Numbered from the stretch's first letter, positions 45,541 through 54,555 are shown. The stretch: DNA of 64,000 nucleotides from Phycisphaeraceae bacterium (GCA_040222855.1 JAVKCD010000025.1:620001-684000); one strand, 5' to 3'. Notes: a model not told the origin generated them from the sequence alone. A program made the numbers and translations.

Positions 45541-47688
45541 ATGGCTATCCACCGTGTTGAGATGGAGCTTGGGGGTCGCACGCTATCGATTGAGACGGGG
45601 AAGATTGCGAAGCAGGCGACGGCGTCTGTGATGGTTCAGTATGGGGAGACGGTGGTGTTGGGGACGGTGGTTCACGGCCCGCCTCGTGAGGGGATTGATT
45701 TTTTCCCGCTGACGGTTGATTACCGTGAGAAGTACTCGGCGGCGGGTAAGTTCCCGGGTGGTTTCCGTAAGCGTGAGGGTGCGCCGAATACTAAAGAAGT
45801 GTTGACGATGCGGAACATTGACCGTCCGTTGCGGCCGTTGTTCCCGAATGGTTTTTTTGATGAGGTTCAGATCCAGTGCTGGGTGATGGCTGCGGACGGT
45901 CAGAACGAGCCGGATGTGTTGGCGGGGATTGCGGCGTCGGCGGCGCTGGGGATTTCTGGGGTTCCTTTTGATGGTCCGGTGGGTAATGTTCGGGTGGCTC
46001 GGGTTGAGGGTCAGTTGGTGATCATGCCGACGGTTGCTCAGAACGAGTATTCGGACCTGGACATGCTGCTTTGTGGTCATGAAGACGGTCTGAACATGAT
46101 TGAAGTGGGGGCGATGCTGATTCCTGAGGACGAGATGGCTGACGCCATCGAGTTCGGTCATGGGCACATCAAGCAGATCGTGGGGTTGATCAAGGAGTTG
46201 AACGCGAAGGCTGGCAAGCCGGCGATTGAGTTTGTTTCGCCGGTGTCGGCTGAGGTTCGGCAGAAGGTTGATGCGTTGGCGGGCCCGCTGAAGGCGGCGA
46301 AGACGACGGATGGCAACAAGCTGGATCGTCAGGAGGCGGTGCGGACGTGCATCAAGGAGTTCATCGGTTCGGCGTTCCCGGAGCCGGCTGCTTCGGCGGG
46401 TGTGGGTGAGTTCAATGCGTGGCGCGATGCGGTGAAGCAGGCGAAGACGGCGGTCCATGATCTGGAAGAGCAGATCACACGTGAGATCATCCGGTCGGGT
46501 TCACGGACGGATGGTCGTGCGGCGAAGGACCTGCGGAATATCGAGGCGGAGGTTGGTTTGCTGCCGCGGGTGCATGGCTCGGCGCTGTTTACGCGTGGTG
46601 AGACTCAGGCGCTGGTGACGGCGGTGCTGGGTAGCGGGCGTGATGAGCAGATCGTTGACGGCTTGAATAATGAGTATGCGGAGAAGTTTTATCTGCACTA
46701 CAACTTCCCGCCTTTCTCGGTAGGTGAGGCGAAGCGGATCATGGGTCCGGGTCGTCGAGAGATCGGTCACGGGATGCTGGCGCAGCGGGCGTTGCAGGCT
46801 GTGCTTCCGCCTGTGGAGGAGTTCCCGTATACGGTTCGCCTGGTGAGTGACATCATGGAGTCGAACGGGTCATCGTCGATGGCTTCGGCTTGTGGTGGTT
46901 CGCTGGCGTTGCTGGATGCGGGCGTGCCAATTGTGTCGCCGGTAGCGGGTATTTCGATCGGCATGATCAGCGGGGATGACTCGGGTCAGGACGATGTCTA
47001 TCTGGTGGACATCCAGGGTGAGGAAGATCACTTTGGTGACATGGACTTCAAGGTGACGGGGACTGAGTCCGGGATCACGGCGATCCAGCTCGACCTGAAG
47101 ACCCGTGGCCTGACGATGGATCAGATTCGCAAGACGTTTGTGATGGCTCGAGAGGCGCGGCTTGAGATTCTCAAGACGATGAATGCTGCGATCAGTACGC
47201 CGAAGGAGTTGTCTCCTCATGCTCCTCGGATGCTGACGGTGAAGATCCAGCCGGACAAGATCGGGAAGCTGATCGGTCCTGGCGGGAAGATGATCCGTGC
47301 GATCGAGGAGAACACGGGTGCGACGCTGACGATCGAGGAAGACGGGACGGTGTTCATCTCGGCGGTTGGCGCCGGGAAGGCCGAGGCGGCCCGCGAGGAG
47401 GTCGAGAAGATCTCGGCGGAGGTGAAGGTCGGCAAGACGTACAGCGGTCGTGTGACGGCGGTGAAGGATTTTGGTGCTTTTGTCGAGGTTATCCCGGGCC
47501 AGGACGGGTTGTGTCACATCTCTGAGCTGTCAGATGGCTTTGTGAAAAGCGTGACGGATGTGGTGAGCGTGGGGGACCAGGTCCGGGTGAAGGTGATCCT
47601 GGTGGATGACCAAGGGCGGGTGAAGCTGTCGCGGAAGGCTGTGCTTATGGAGGAAAATGAGCAGGAAACTGCTTCCACTCCGGCCTGA
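45541..47688 (+). CDS. pnp: Polyribonucleotide nucleotidyltransferase (PNPase)
   Basis: 715 residues from ATG 45541, with AAAGGA upstream; ATG 45529 is an alternative adding four residues. Two RNase PH-like halves (about 1-220 and 310-540) flank a helical domain; a KH domain (IGKLIGPGGKMIRAIEENTGA, near 563) and an S1 domain (GAFVEVIPGQDGLCHISELSD, near 642) follow. It degrades RNA 3' to 5' with phosphate and complements RNase Y. Confidence 0.97.
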   Translation: MAIHRVEMELGGRTLSIETGKIAKQATASVMVQYGETVVLGTVVHGPPREGIDFFPLTVDYREKYSAAGKFPGGFRKREGAPNTKEVLTMRNIDRPLRPLFPNGFFDEVQIQCWVMAADGQNEPDVLAGIAASAALGISGVPFDGPVGNVRVARVEGQLVIMPTVAQNEYSDLDMLLCGHEDGLNMIEVGAMLIPEDEMADAIEFGHGHIKQIVGLIKELNAKAGKPAIEFVSPVSAEVRQKVDALAGPLKAAKTTDGNKLDRQEAVRTCIKEFIGSAFPEPAASAGVGEFNAWRDAVKQAKTAVHDLEEQITREIIRSGSRTDGRAAKDLRNIEAEVGLLPRVHGSALFTRGETQALVTAVLGSGRDEQIVDGLNNEYAEKFYLHYNFPPFSVGEAKRIMGPGRREIGHGMLAQRALQAVLPPVEEFPYTVRLVSDIMESNGSSSMASACGGSLALLDAGVPIVSPVAGISIGMISGDDSGQDDVYLVDIQGEEDHFGDMDFKVTGTESGITAIQLDLKTRGLTMDQIRKTFVMAREARLEILKTMNAAISTPKELSPHAPRMLTVKIQPDKIGKLIGPGGKMIRAIEENTGATLTIEEDGTVFISAVGAGKAEAAREEVEKISAEVKVGKTYSGRVTAVKDFGAFVEVIPGQDGLCHISELSDGFVKSVTDVVSVGDQVRVKVILVDDQGRVKLSRKAVLMEENEQETASTPA

Positions 47689-47721
47689 AGCGCTGTATCT
47701 TAACATTCGGTAGGCCTGCGT

Positions 47722-47743
47722 CCCCCCCTTTCAGGGGGGTGTT
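47722..47743 (+). terminator. Possible terminator after pnp
   Basis: CCCCCC and GGGGGG flank a short loop (47723-47739), but only a weak TGTT follows. It lies about 35 bases after the pnp stop. Confidence 0.45.
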
Positions 47744-47855
47744 CGCTAAGCATGTCTGAGATGATGCAGGTTCTGCCGGGCCGCGTGGGCGGTCGACAGT
47801 ACGAAAGGGTTGGTCTATGGACCGGCTTCCAGAATCCTTAATGGTTGTGTTTTTC

Positions 47856-47903
47856 GTCACCGGGTGGTGACCTCTGGTTTCTTTGCGTGCGCTGATGGCA
47901 CGC
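47856..47903 (+). promoter_or_regulatory. Hairpins in the 5' leader of the cold-shock gene
   Basis: Two stems, GTCACC/GGTGAC (47856-47871) and GCGTGC/GCACGC (47885-47903), precede a pyrimidine-rich run (47905-47930) and the ribosome site AAGGAG. Cold-shock mRNAs commonly have long structured leaders that act as thermosensors; function here is inferred. The 282-base gap between pnp and this gene holds no other gene. Confidence 0.4.
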
Positions 47904-47970
47904 CTGCACATCTCGTTTCTTTCTTTTCTAGTCGGGCATTCGCCTGCGATCTGTTGTGAAGGAGTTTCTT

Positions 47971-48198
47971 ATGTCGATCCGTGGACGCGTGAAGTGGTTT
48001 GACCCGAAGAAGGGCTTTGGCTTTATCGTGGGTCCGAGTGAGGAAGACGTTTTTGTTCACTACTCGCACATTCACAGTGACGGTTTTAAGTCGCTCAAGG
48101 ACGGCGAGGCGGTTGATTACGAGTTGATCGAGTCTGACAAGGGGTTCCAGGCTCGGGAAGTACAACGAGTCGGGAATCTAGAACACGCGACCGGCTGA
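47971..48198 (+). CDS. Cold-shock domain protein (CspA family)
   Basis: 75 residues. The ATG at 47971 has AAGGAG at the right spacing; an upstream in-frame start would add five residues. RNP1-like KGFGFI and RNP2-like VFVHYSH are present, with GRVKWFDPKKG at the start. The single nucleic-acid-binding OB domain is expected to keep RNA single-stranded in the cold or at high growth rate. The RNA-related neighbours (pnp, rpsO) fit. Confidence 0.95.
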   Translation: MSIRGRVKWFDPKKGFGFIVGPSEEDVFVHYSHIHSDGFKSLKDGEAVDYELIESDKGFQAREVQRVGNLEHATG

Positions 48199-48252
48199 AC
48201 GTGGCTGGGTTGTGTTTGGGGACCTGAGTCGTCAGTCCGAGCGCGGTCGTTG

Positions 48253-48258
48253 TAAGCT
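48253..48258 (+). promoter_or_regulatory. Candidate -10 element (TAAGCT) for leaderless kinase gene
   Basis: TAAGCT ends six bases before the GTG start; no Shine-Dalgarno is seen. Confidence 0.3.
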
Positions 48259-48264
48259 GACTGC

Positions 48265-49134
48265 GTGATAACGGGTCTGATCCTTGGTTTTGTGGTTGGC
48301 GTGTGCGTAGCCGCGGCGGTTCTGGTGCCGTGGTCGCGGGGTCGGGTGCGTGCGAGCCGGTTGCGAGAGCAGAAGGCGGTGCGGGATGAGCGGCTGGCTG
48401 AGTTGACCATGCTGACGAGCGGGTTAGCGCACGAGATCAAGAACCCGCTGTCGACGCTGGGGCTGAATATTCAGTTGATTGATGAGGAGCTGGCGGAAGT
48501 GGACCGGCTGCTGGAGCCGGAGAGCCCGAGCGAGCAGAGTATCCGGCGGGTGCGTCGGCGGTTCGCGGGGTTGGGGCGTGAGACGCGGCGGCTGCGAGAG
48601 ATTCTGGAGGATTTTCTGAGATTTGCGGGTCGCGTGAAGCTGGAGCGGCAGCCGGTTGATGTGAACGTGATGGTGGAGGAGTTGACTGATTTTTATGAGC
48701 CTCAGGCGACGGAGGCTGGGGTTCGGCTGCGGACTCAGCTTGATGCGGGTGTGGGTGAGATCATGGCGGACTCGCGGCTGCTGAAGCAGGCGCTGCTGAA
48801 TCTGATGATCAATGCGGTGCAGGCGATGACCGAGGCTCGGGAGCGTGAGCAGGCCCATGGCGGGGCGAATGAGTTGCTGCTGCGGACGGAGCGGGTGAGT
48901 CAGGGGTTGCGTGACCAGGTGCGGATCGAGGTGACGGACACGGGGCCGGGGATGGATGATGAGGTCCGGTCGCGGGTGTTTCAGCCGTACTTTTCGACGA
49001 AGCGTCAGGGTACGGGTCTGGGGCTGCCGACATCGCGGCGGCTGATCGAGGAGCATGGGGGTCAGCTTGCGATGCACTCGGAGAGCGGACGGGGGACGTC
49101 GTTTCTGATCACGCTGCCGGTGGGTGGGGGGTGA
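48265..49134 (+). CDS. Membrane-anchored sensor histidine kinase, orphan
   Basis: 289 residues from GTG. One N-terminal membrane helix (about 3-22), no recognisable periplasmic sensor domain. The HisKA H-box is GLAHEIKNPLST (His56). The ATP-binding domain shows N-box LLNLMINAVQAM, G1 DTGPGMDD, F-box FQPYFSTK and G2 GTGLGLPTSRR. It autophosphorylates on His56 and should transfer to a response regulator, none of which is encoded nearby. Confidence 0.93.
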   Translation: MITGLILGFVVGVCVAAAVLVPWSRGRVRASRLREQKAVRDERLAELTMLTSGLAHEIKNPLSTLGLNIQLIDEELAEVDRLLEPESPSEQSIRRVRRRFAGLGRETRRLREILEDFLRFAGRVKLERQPVDVNVMVEELTDFYEPQATEAGVRLRTQLDAGVGEIMADSRLLKQALLNLMINAVQAMTEAREREQAHGGANELLLRTERVSQGLRDQVRIEVTDTGPGMDDEVRSRVFQPYFSTKRQGTGLGLPTSRRLIEEHGGQLAMHSESGRGTSFLITLPVGGG

Positions 49135-49145
49135 GACGGGGTATG

Positions 49146-49170
49146 AAAAACCCCGATCGTGGGACCGGGG
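49146..49170 (-). terminator. Rho-independent terminator for the minus-strand gene at 49201
   Basis: CCCCGAT.. and ..CCGGGG pair (49151-49170, one mismatch region) and, on the minus strand, five T's follow (49150-49146). It lies 31 bases beyond the stop of the minus-strand gene and sits just after the kinase stop. Confidence 0.8.
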
Positions 49171-49200
49171 TTCGTGAGGCTGTGTTTTGGGCGGTAGGGT

Positions 49201-49746
49201 TTATTTACGGATTTCGAAGATGGACTGGGTTCGGAGGACGACGCCTGTGGAGCCGAGGAGGTGGTAGGCCTGGATGTGGTATTCCTTGCGGTACTTCTGG
49301 GCATCGACGAGGGAGAGGCAGGGGACGGCGTTGGCATCGACCCAGTCGTGTGAGATGGAGCCGGTTTCGATGGCGAAGTCCTGCATTTCCTTGAGGGTGG
49401 CGTTGTAGAGGTTGTCGGTGAGGTTTTCGGATTGGACGGTGGTGACGTAGGCGAGTCGGCCCTGCTGTTCCATTTCGTAGTCTTTTTCGCCCATGCAGGG
49501 GAGGGCGTGGACGAGTCCGCTTTCGGGGAGGTGGTCGCCGCGGTCGATGACGGTTTCGGTGAGGGTCTGGCCGGGGATCTGGAAGCGGACGATGTGCCCG
49601 CCTGGGATGAGCCAGGTCTCGATTTCGTACTCGCCGTGGCGGTCCATGCGTCGCCCCTGGAGCTTGAAGAGCTCGGGGTGGAGGGATCGGCTGTAGACGA
49701 GAAGTCGGAAAGACTGGGTAGACTGGGACTTATGGCTAACGCTCAT
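49201..49746 (-). CDS. Conserved hypothetical protein (possibly DUF2617 family)
   Basis: 181 residues. The start at 49746 (MSVSHKSQ) has AGGA upstream. No signal or membrane segment. Features are FRLLVYSRSLHPELF, YEIETWLIPGGHIVRFQ, a conserved-looking LPCMGEKDYEMEQQGRLAYVTTVQSE and a compact C-terminal beta region. The pattern resembles DUF2617 as I recall it, but this needs a profile search. Function unknown. It has its own terminator. Confidence 0.65.
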   Translation of the reverse strand: MSVSHKSQSTQSFRLLVYSRSLHPELFKLQGRRMDRHGEYEIETWLIPGGHIVRFQIPGQTLTETVIDRGDHLPESGLVHALPCMGEKDYEMEQQGRLAYVTTVQSENLTDNLYNATLKEMQDFAIETGSISHDWVDANAVPCLSLVDAQKYRKEYHIQAYHLLGSTGVVLRTQSIFEIRK

Positions 49747-49801
49747 GGGGATTCCTAGGTTGTTAAAGGCTGTGTACACGGGACCGGGAAGGCCGCCGTG
49801 G

Positions 49802-49830
49802 TTGTCGATCGGTTGTTATGGAATTATAGC
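49802..49830 (+). promoter_or_regulatory. Candidate promoter upstream of the HEAT-repeat gene
   Basis: TTGTCG (49802-49807) and TATAGC (49825-49830) are 17 bases apart, in a 245-base gap that holds no gene. It ends about 160 bases before the ATG at 49992. Confidence 0.35.
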
Positions 49831-49991
49831 GATGGGGTATCAGAGTGGAAGCGCTAAGTTGGGCTGTGGACTGGTTTTTTTGCATTGTGGTTGTGTGTCT
49901 GGTTGTACGACGTGGGGCTGTGGAGGGTTCGGGTGGGGTGTGCCGATAAAAGTGACTGGCGGAGCTAGCCAGACAGGATCGGTGACGGACT

Positions 49992-51863
49992 ATGGGGCGA
50001 CCCAGCCAGGGCCAGATTTTTGAGCGGCTGTCTCGTGAACTTGCTTCACGAGCGGATGGCGTGCTGCTGGCGGCGATTGATCATGCCCGGGCGGACGAGG
50101 TGCGTGGGCTGGTGGAGGTGGCGTTAGAGCATCCATCGAAGCGGTTGGTGTTGGGGTTGATCCGGCGGTCGTCGAGGCTTCATTCTCGGCAGATGGGGCG
50201 GCTGGCGGCGTATCTGGAGGGTCACGGGAATCTGCTGCGGGATGCTGCGGGGGCGCGGGATGCGGGTCTTAGAGCGGGGTGCTTGTCGGTGCTGGAGCAT
50301 CTTGATGACCCTCGGGACTTGGATTTGCTGCGGTCGACGCTGGCGGATGAGCGGGCCGGGCTGCGGGCGCGGAGCGAGCGGTTGATGGTGCGGTGGGTGC
50401 GGCGGGTATTTGCGGATGATGAATCGAGTGCGTTGACGGCGACGACGGCGGAGACGGTGGGTGAGTTGTTTCGGCGGTTGGCGGATGGGCCGAGTGAGGC
50501 GTTGGCGTGGGGTCTGGCGGTGGCGGGGCCTACGCTGGGTCGTCGGGTTGAGGGCGTTCTGGAGGCGGCTCCGAGACGGCATGTGGCGTCGTTGGAGCGG
50601 GTGCTGAGTGAGGCGGATGATGTTCTGGTGGCGGATCGGCTGACGTGGTGGACGGGTGTGGAGGCGTTGGCGGAGCGTGCGGCGCGTGGTCTGGCGGGGG
50701 TACCGGTTCGGGATCAGCCGCAGCTGGTGCGTTATCCGGAGACGGCTTGTCTGGCTTCGGTGCAGCGGTCGGTGCTGGGGACGACCTCGGTGCAGAAACT
50801 CACGCGGCAGTTGGGGACGGCGGTGGTGTCGGGCGTTGCGGCGGAGCGATCGCGAACGGCCGAGGAGCGGGTGGCGGTGCTGGCTGATCTGGTGGGGGAT
50901 GGTTCGGTGTCGGTGCGGAGCGTGGCGCTGCGGCAGTTGACGACGCTGGCGAATGAGACAGCGGAGGCGGCGCGGGTGATTGAGCGTTATCTGGGGGATG
51001 CGTCGGAGGACCTGGCGCGGGCGGCGATGGCGTGGCTGATTGGTGCGGGGAGTGGTCGGGATGTGCTGACGCGGGCGCTGCGGAGTCCTCATGCTTCGGT
51101 GCGGTCGATGGCGGCGGCACGGGTGGCCCCTGGTGTTTTTGAGGGGCTTTGTGCATCGTGGCCAAGGCTTGATGCGGAGCAGCGGCGGGATGCGGGTCAG
51201 AAGTTGATGCGGCTGGATGAGCGGCTGATTGAGCGGCTCGATGGTTTGCTGCGGCGGCCGGATCGGGCGCTGCGGTTGCGGGCGTTGGCGATGGTGCGGG
51301 AGCTGGGTCTGGCGGCGGCGCTGGAGCCGCGGGTGGCGGAGCTGGCGTCGTCATCTGACGAACGGCTGGCTTCGGCTGCGGTCACGGTGCTGGGTGTGAG
51401 TCGGACGGAGACGAGTGCGTTGTCGATCGAGCAGGCGCTTGGTCATGCGGATGGTCGGGTGCGGGCGAACGCGGTGGAGGCATTGCCTGCGCCGGCGAGT
51501 GAGACGGAGCTGCGGAGGCTGGTGACGCTGACGAACGAGCGTCATAACCGGGTGCGGGCGAATGCGATTGCGAGTCTGATTGATCATGCGCGGCTTGATC
51601 AGGCGCTGAGTCGGTTGCGTTTGATGCTGGAGGATGCGAGGGAGGCTCATCGGGCGTCGGCGATCTGGGTGGCGCAGTCTCGGGTGGTGGAGCCGGTTAC
51701 GCCACGGCTGGTGGAGATGGCGGCGGGTGATCCTTCGGTGCGGGTGCGGGAGCGGGCCCAGCGGGCGGCAACGGAGGTGATTGTGCGTATTGAGCGCGAG
51801 GCGATGAATACGAGCAAGCTGCTGGCCTCGCGTAAGGCGACGCTAGCGAAGGGAGCTGCGTGA
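49992..51863 (+). CDS. HEAT-repeat protein
   Basis: 623 residues made almost entirely of short helical repeats, rich in Leu, Ala, Arg and Glu (for example SVRSVALRQLTTLANET, DEDLARAAMAWLIGAG-like blocks, RVRANAVEALPAPAS, RVRANAIASLIDHARL). HEAT and PBS-lyase-like scaffolds bind proteins or DNA. No catalytic domain is evident. It overlaps the next gene in TGATG, so the two products are likely made together. Confidence 0.8.
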   Translation: MGRPSQGQIFERLSRELASRADGVLLAAIDHARADEVRGLVEVALEHPSKRLVLGLIRRSSRLHSRQMGRLAAYLEGHGNLLRDAAGARDAGLRAGCLSVLEHLDDPRDLDLLRSTLADERAGLRARSERLMVRWVRRVFADDESSALTATTAETVGELFRRLADGPSEALAWGLAVAGPTLGRRVEGVLEAAPRRHVASLERVLSEADDVLVADRLTWWTGVEALAERAARGLAGVPVRDQPQLVRYPETACLASVQRSVLGTTSVQKLTRQLGTAVVSGVAAERSRTAEERVAVLADLVGDGSVSVRSVALRQLTTLANETAEAARVIERYLGDASEDLARAAMAWLIGAGSGRDVLTRALRSPHASVRSMAAARVAPGVFEGLCASWPRLDAEQRRDAGQKLMRLDERLIERLDGLLRRPDRALRLRALAMVRELGLAAALEPRVAELASSSDERLASAAVTVLGVSRTETSALSIEQALGHADGRVRANAVEALPAPASETELRRLVTLTNERHNRVRANAIASLIDHARLDQALSRLRLMLEDAREAHRASAIWVAQSRVVEPVTPRLVEMAAGDPSVRVRERAQRAATEVIVRIEREAMNTSKLLASRKATLAKGAA

Positions 51864-52306
51864 TGGGTTTGATGATGTTGATGGCGCAGGTGGGGGGTCC
51901 GGTGGGTCCTAGTCGTCAGGACGCGATTGATCCGGGGCGGCTGGCGAATGTGGAGCTCCAGGCGGTTAGTGATGCGATTACGGGGAACTATGCGTATTCG
52001 GCGTGGTGGCTGGTGGTGCTGCTGAGTCTGGTGACGGTTGCGTTGGCTGTGGCGGTGACGCGAAAGGCGTGGCTGGCTTGGCGGGATCGGGTGATGGCGG
52101 CGTGGTTATTCTGGCGGGTGGCGCGGGACTGCGGGCTGAGTCGGCGTGAGATCGTGTCGTTGTGGCGAGCGGGTCGTGAGCGGCCGGTCGAGGTTCGGCT
52201 GGCGATGCTGCTGAGTTGCGGGGCGTTGCGGAAGTTTGGTGGGCCGGACGCTCGGGCGTGCGAGGGCAGGTTGTTTGGTGAGCCCGACGGTCGGATGGCT
52301 GCTTAA
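51863..52306 (+). CDS. Small single-span membrane protein
   Basis: 147 residues; the ATG at 51863 shares its A with the preceding TGA, with GGGAG upstream. One membrane helix (about 49-67, WWLVVLLSLVTVALAVAV); the rest is Arg-rich and helical (WLFWRVARDCGLSRREIVSLWRAG). Probably an anchor for the HEAT-repeat protein. No family recognised. A short C-rich tract follows the stop (52307-52319). Confidence 0.68.
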   Translation: MGLMMLMAQVGGPVGPSRQDAIDPGRLANVELQAVSDAITGNYAYSAWWLVVLLSLVTVALAVAVTRKAWLAWRDRVMAAWLFWRVARDCGLSRREIVSLWRAGRERPVEVRLAMLLSCGALRKFGGPDARACEGRLFGEPDGRMAA

Positions 52307-52445
52307 CCCCCCTCCCCCCTGCACCGCGCACCTGCCGCCCTGCTTGGTGTATCGAGCGTGTCGTTATTGTCTGGTCGATAGCGTTCCTATCTAAATATGT
52401 AGTGGGTCGTGGATAACTTGGCGACGGTTTTAGTGATTTCACACA

Positions 52446-52462
52446 GCACGCCTTCGGCGTGC
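52446..52462. repeat. Perfect GC-rich inverted repeat
   Basis: GCACGCC and GGCGTGC flank a three-base loop. It lies in the 240-base gap before the CYTH gene, with no T-run on either side. It could be a REP-like element or part of a leader. Confidence 0.5.
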
Positions 52463-52546
52463 AATGTGCCACCCGGAGGACGCTATGATTGGTGTTGATG
52501 TGCTGCTGTGCTGTTGGCTGTACGCCCTTGAGCTTTGGAGAGACTG

Positions 52547-53134
52547 ATGCCCCTTGAGATCGAAGCGAAGATGAAGGCGGTTGATTTGGGCGCGTTGCGC
52601 GAGCAGCTCAGGGCGATAGGTGCTGAGCGGTTGGGAGAGAGTTTGGAGACGAATACTTATTTTGATACGGACGACCACACGCTAAAGGCTCACGATCGTG
52701 GGCTGCGGGTGCGGATCAGCCGGTCGTGTGAGACCCAGGAGAAGGTGGTCTACATCACGCATAAGGGTCCGCGGTCGCATGGGGGTCTCAAGCGGCGGAG
52801 TGAGGCGGAGGTGGTGGTGGCGTCGGCGGATGAGGCGGCGGCGTTGCTGGTGGAGCTGGGGTATGAGCCGAGATTGACGTTTGAGAAGAAGCGGGAGCGA
52901 TGGCGGATTGGCGAGACGGATGTGATGATCGATACGTTGCCGTTGCTGGGGGACTGGATCGAGATCGAGGGTCCGAGTGAGGCGGAGGTGGTGGCGGTGC
53001 GTGATCAGCTGGGGTTGGAGGAGAGCCCGCTGGTGAAGGCGAGTTATGTAGCGATGCTGCAGTCGTATGCGGGTGAGCAAGGGTTGCCGACGGACATGTT
53101 CCGGTTTGAGCAGGTTGAGTCGGCAAGCATGTGA
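52547..53134 (+). CDS. CYTH-domain protein (class IV adenylate cyclase / triphosphatase-like)
   Basis: 195 residues. The ATG at 52547 has GGAG six bases upstream. The CYTH signature ExExK is EIEAK (4-8), followed by TNTYFDTDDHTLKAHDRGLRVR and an acidic metal-binding E-I-E (DWIEIEG, near 143). The family hydrolyses triphosphates (such as inorganic triphosphate or thiamine triphosphate) or, rarely, makes cAMP; activity here cannot be told. It precedes the dehydratase-ACP genes by 24 bases. Confidence 0.88.
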   Translation: MPLEIEAKMKAVDLGALREQLRAIGAERLGESLETNTYFDTDDHTLKAHDRGLRVRISRSCETQEKVVYITHKGPRSHGGLKRRSEAEVVVASADEAAALLVELGYEPRLTFEKKRERWRIGETDVMIDTLPLLGDWIEIEGPSEAEVVAVRDQLGLEESPLVKASYVAMLQSYAGEQGLPTDMFRFEQVESASM

Positions 53135-53158
53135 TCGTGAGAGGTTGGAGGGCGTGGT

Positions 53159-53551
53159 ATGCGTTTTACGTTGATTGACCGGGTGCTTGAGTCGAGTGTG
53201 GAGCGGGTTGTTACGGTGAAGGCGGTGACGTCTGCGGAGGAGTATCTGGGGGATCATTTTCCTGGGTTTGCGGCGTTGCCTGGGGTGTTGATGGTGGAGG
53301 CGATGGCGCAGGCGGGGCGTGTGTTGGCTGGCGTGTTGGGGTTGGATAAGCGGATGATGATTTCGGAGGTGCGGAACGTGCGGTTTGCGGCGGTGGTCCG
53401 GCCGGGCCAGGTGTTGAGGGTGACGGTGACGCCTCGGAAGTTTTCGGAGGGGTTGCTGGCGTGTGAGGGTCGGGGTGAGGTTGAGGGTGCGTTGGCGGTG
53501 TCGGGTCGGTTTACGCTGGCCGCCGCTACGGCGGAGGGTGTGCTACCTTAA
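53159..53551 (+). CDS. FabZ-like beta-hydroxyacyl-ACP dehydratase, copy 1
   Basis: 130 residues, hot-dog fold. The catalytic pair appears as His33 in GDHFPGF and Glu47 in MVEAMAQAG. It would remove water from 3-hydroxyacyl-ACP. It differs from the second hot-dog protein encoded two genes later, and both flank the ACP gene, so they may form a heteromeric dehydratase or act at different steps. Confidence 0.85.
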   Translation: MRFTLIDRVLESSVERVVTVKAVTSAEEYLGDHFPGFAALPGVLMVEAMAQAGRVLAGVLGLDKRMMISEVRNVRFAAVVRPGQVLRVTVTPRKFSEGLLACEGRGEVEGALAVSGRFTLAAATAEGVLP

Positions 53552-53602
53552 AGGGTTGTTGAGACGGACTATCTATCTTGGTGACGACACGGAGCAGACG
53601 GC

Positions 53603-53995
53603 ATGGCGATGAGCAGGGACGAGGTATACGAGAAGGTTCAGGTGGTGCTGGAGGATGCGTTGGGTGTTGATCCGGATGAGGTGACACCTGAGGCAACGAT
53701 CGGCCCGGACCTTGGTGCGGAGTCGATTGATTTTCTGGACATCGCGTTTCGTTTGGAGAAGGAGTTTGAGATCAAGATCGAGCAGGAGCAGATGATGCCG
53801 ATGAACCTGCTGAACGATCCGAAGTATGTGCAGGATGGGAAGGTGACGGACGCGGGGATGGCGGAGCTGAAATCGCGGATGCCGCACGCTGACCTGGGTG
53901 AGTTTGAGGAGAGTCGTTTGGTGGAGGATTTTCCGAAGGTGTTTACGGTTGATGCGGTGGTGAAGTTCGTGCAGAGCCGACTGGCTGGGGCGTAA
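53603..53995 (+). CDS. Extended acyl carrier protein
   Basis: 130 residues, about 50 longer than a normal ACP. The phosphopantetheine serine is S41 in GAESIDFLD. Helix III is followed by an insert of about 40 residues (MMPMNLLNDPKYVQDGK to SRMPHADLGEF) before the last helix, VFTVDAVVKFVQ. It carries acyl groups as thioesters in the cytoplasm. It is five bases before a second dehydratase gene, so it is likely dedicated to this pathway. Confidence 0.9.
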   Translation: MAMSRDEVYEKVQVVLEDALGVDPDEVTPEATIGPDLGAESIDFLDIAFRLEKEFEIKIEQEQMMPMNLLNDPKYVQDGKVTDAGMAELKSRMPHADLGEFEESRLVEDFPKVFTVDAVVKFVQSRLAGA

Positions 53996-53999
53996 GCCG

Positions 54000-54512
54000 G
54001 TGCGCTGGGTCTGGATTGATCGGATTACGGAGTTTGTGGCGGGGGAGCGGTGTGTGGCGATCAAGTGCGTGTCGGCGGCGGAGGATGTTCTGCACGATCA
54101 TTTTCCGGCCGAGGGTGGGCGTGAGGCGGAGCCGATGTTCCCGCATAGTCTGCTGATTGAGGGGATGGCGCAGACGGCGGGTGTTCTGGTGGGGCATCGG
54201 GGGAGGTTTGAGCACAACGTGGTGCTGGCGAAGATCGGGCGAGCGGAGTTTGTGCGGGTGGTGGGTCCGGGTGAGGTGGTGCGGTTTACGGCGACTCTTG
54301 ATCGATACGACGACGCGGGGGCGGCGACTTCGGGGGTGTTGGAGGTGCTTGATCCGGTCGGTGGAGAAGCGAGGGCGCTGGGGCGCGTGGATCTGATGTT
54401 TGGGCATCTGGATGCGGAGCGGGCGGGTGATCTGGACCTGCCGGAGCGTCCTTTTGTGTTTACGGGGGCGCTGATGGATTTGCTGGATCGTTCGGGTGTG
54501 CCGAGGCCGTAG
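54000..54512 (+). CDS. FabZ-like hot-dog dehydratase, copy 2
   Basis: 170 residues from GTG, four bases after the ACP stop. His34 in HDHFPAE and Glu54 in LIEGMAQTAGV align with the catalytic pair of FabZ, but an insert of about eight residues separates them (GGREAEPM). A C-terminal extension of about 30 residues follows. Possibly the partner of the first dehydratase. Confidence 0.8.
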   Translation: MRWVWIDRITEFVAGERCVAIKCVSAAEDVLHDHFPAEGGREAEPMFPHSLLIEGMAQTAGVLVGHRGRFEHNVVLAKIGRAEFVRVVGPGEVVRFTATLDRYDDAGAATSGVLEVLDPVGGEARALGRVDLMFGHLDAERAGDLDLPERPFVFTGALMDLLDRSGVPRP

Positions 54513-54555
54513 ACTGGCGTGCGGGTCAGTGTTTCTCTTTTCTGGAGGGACATCG

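Noticed and set aside
49745-50023. Small protein on the plus strand before the HEAT gene
   Set aside because: Cys/Gly/Trp-rich composition with no known pattern; it overlaps the start of the real gene and lacks a ribosome site.
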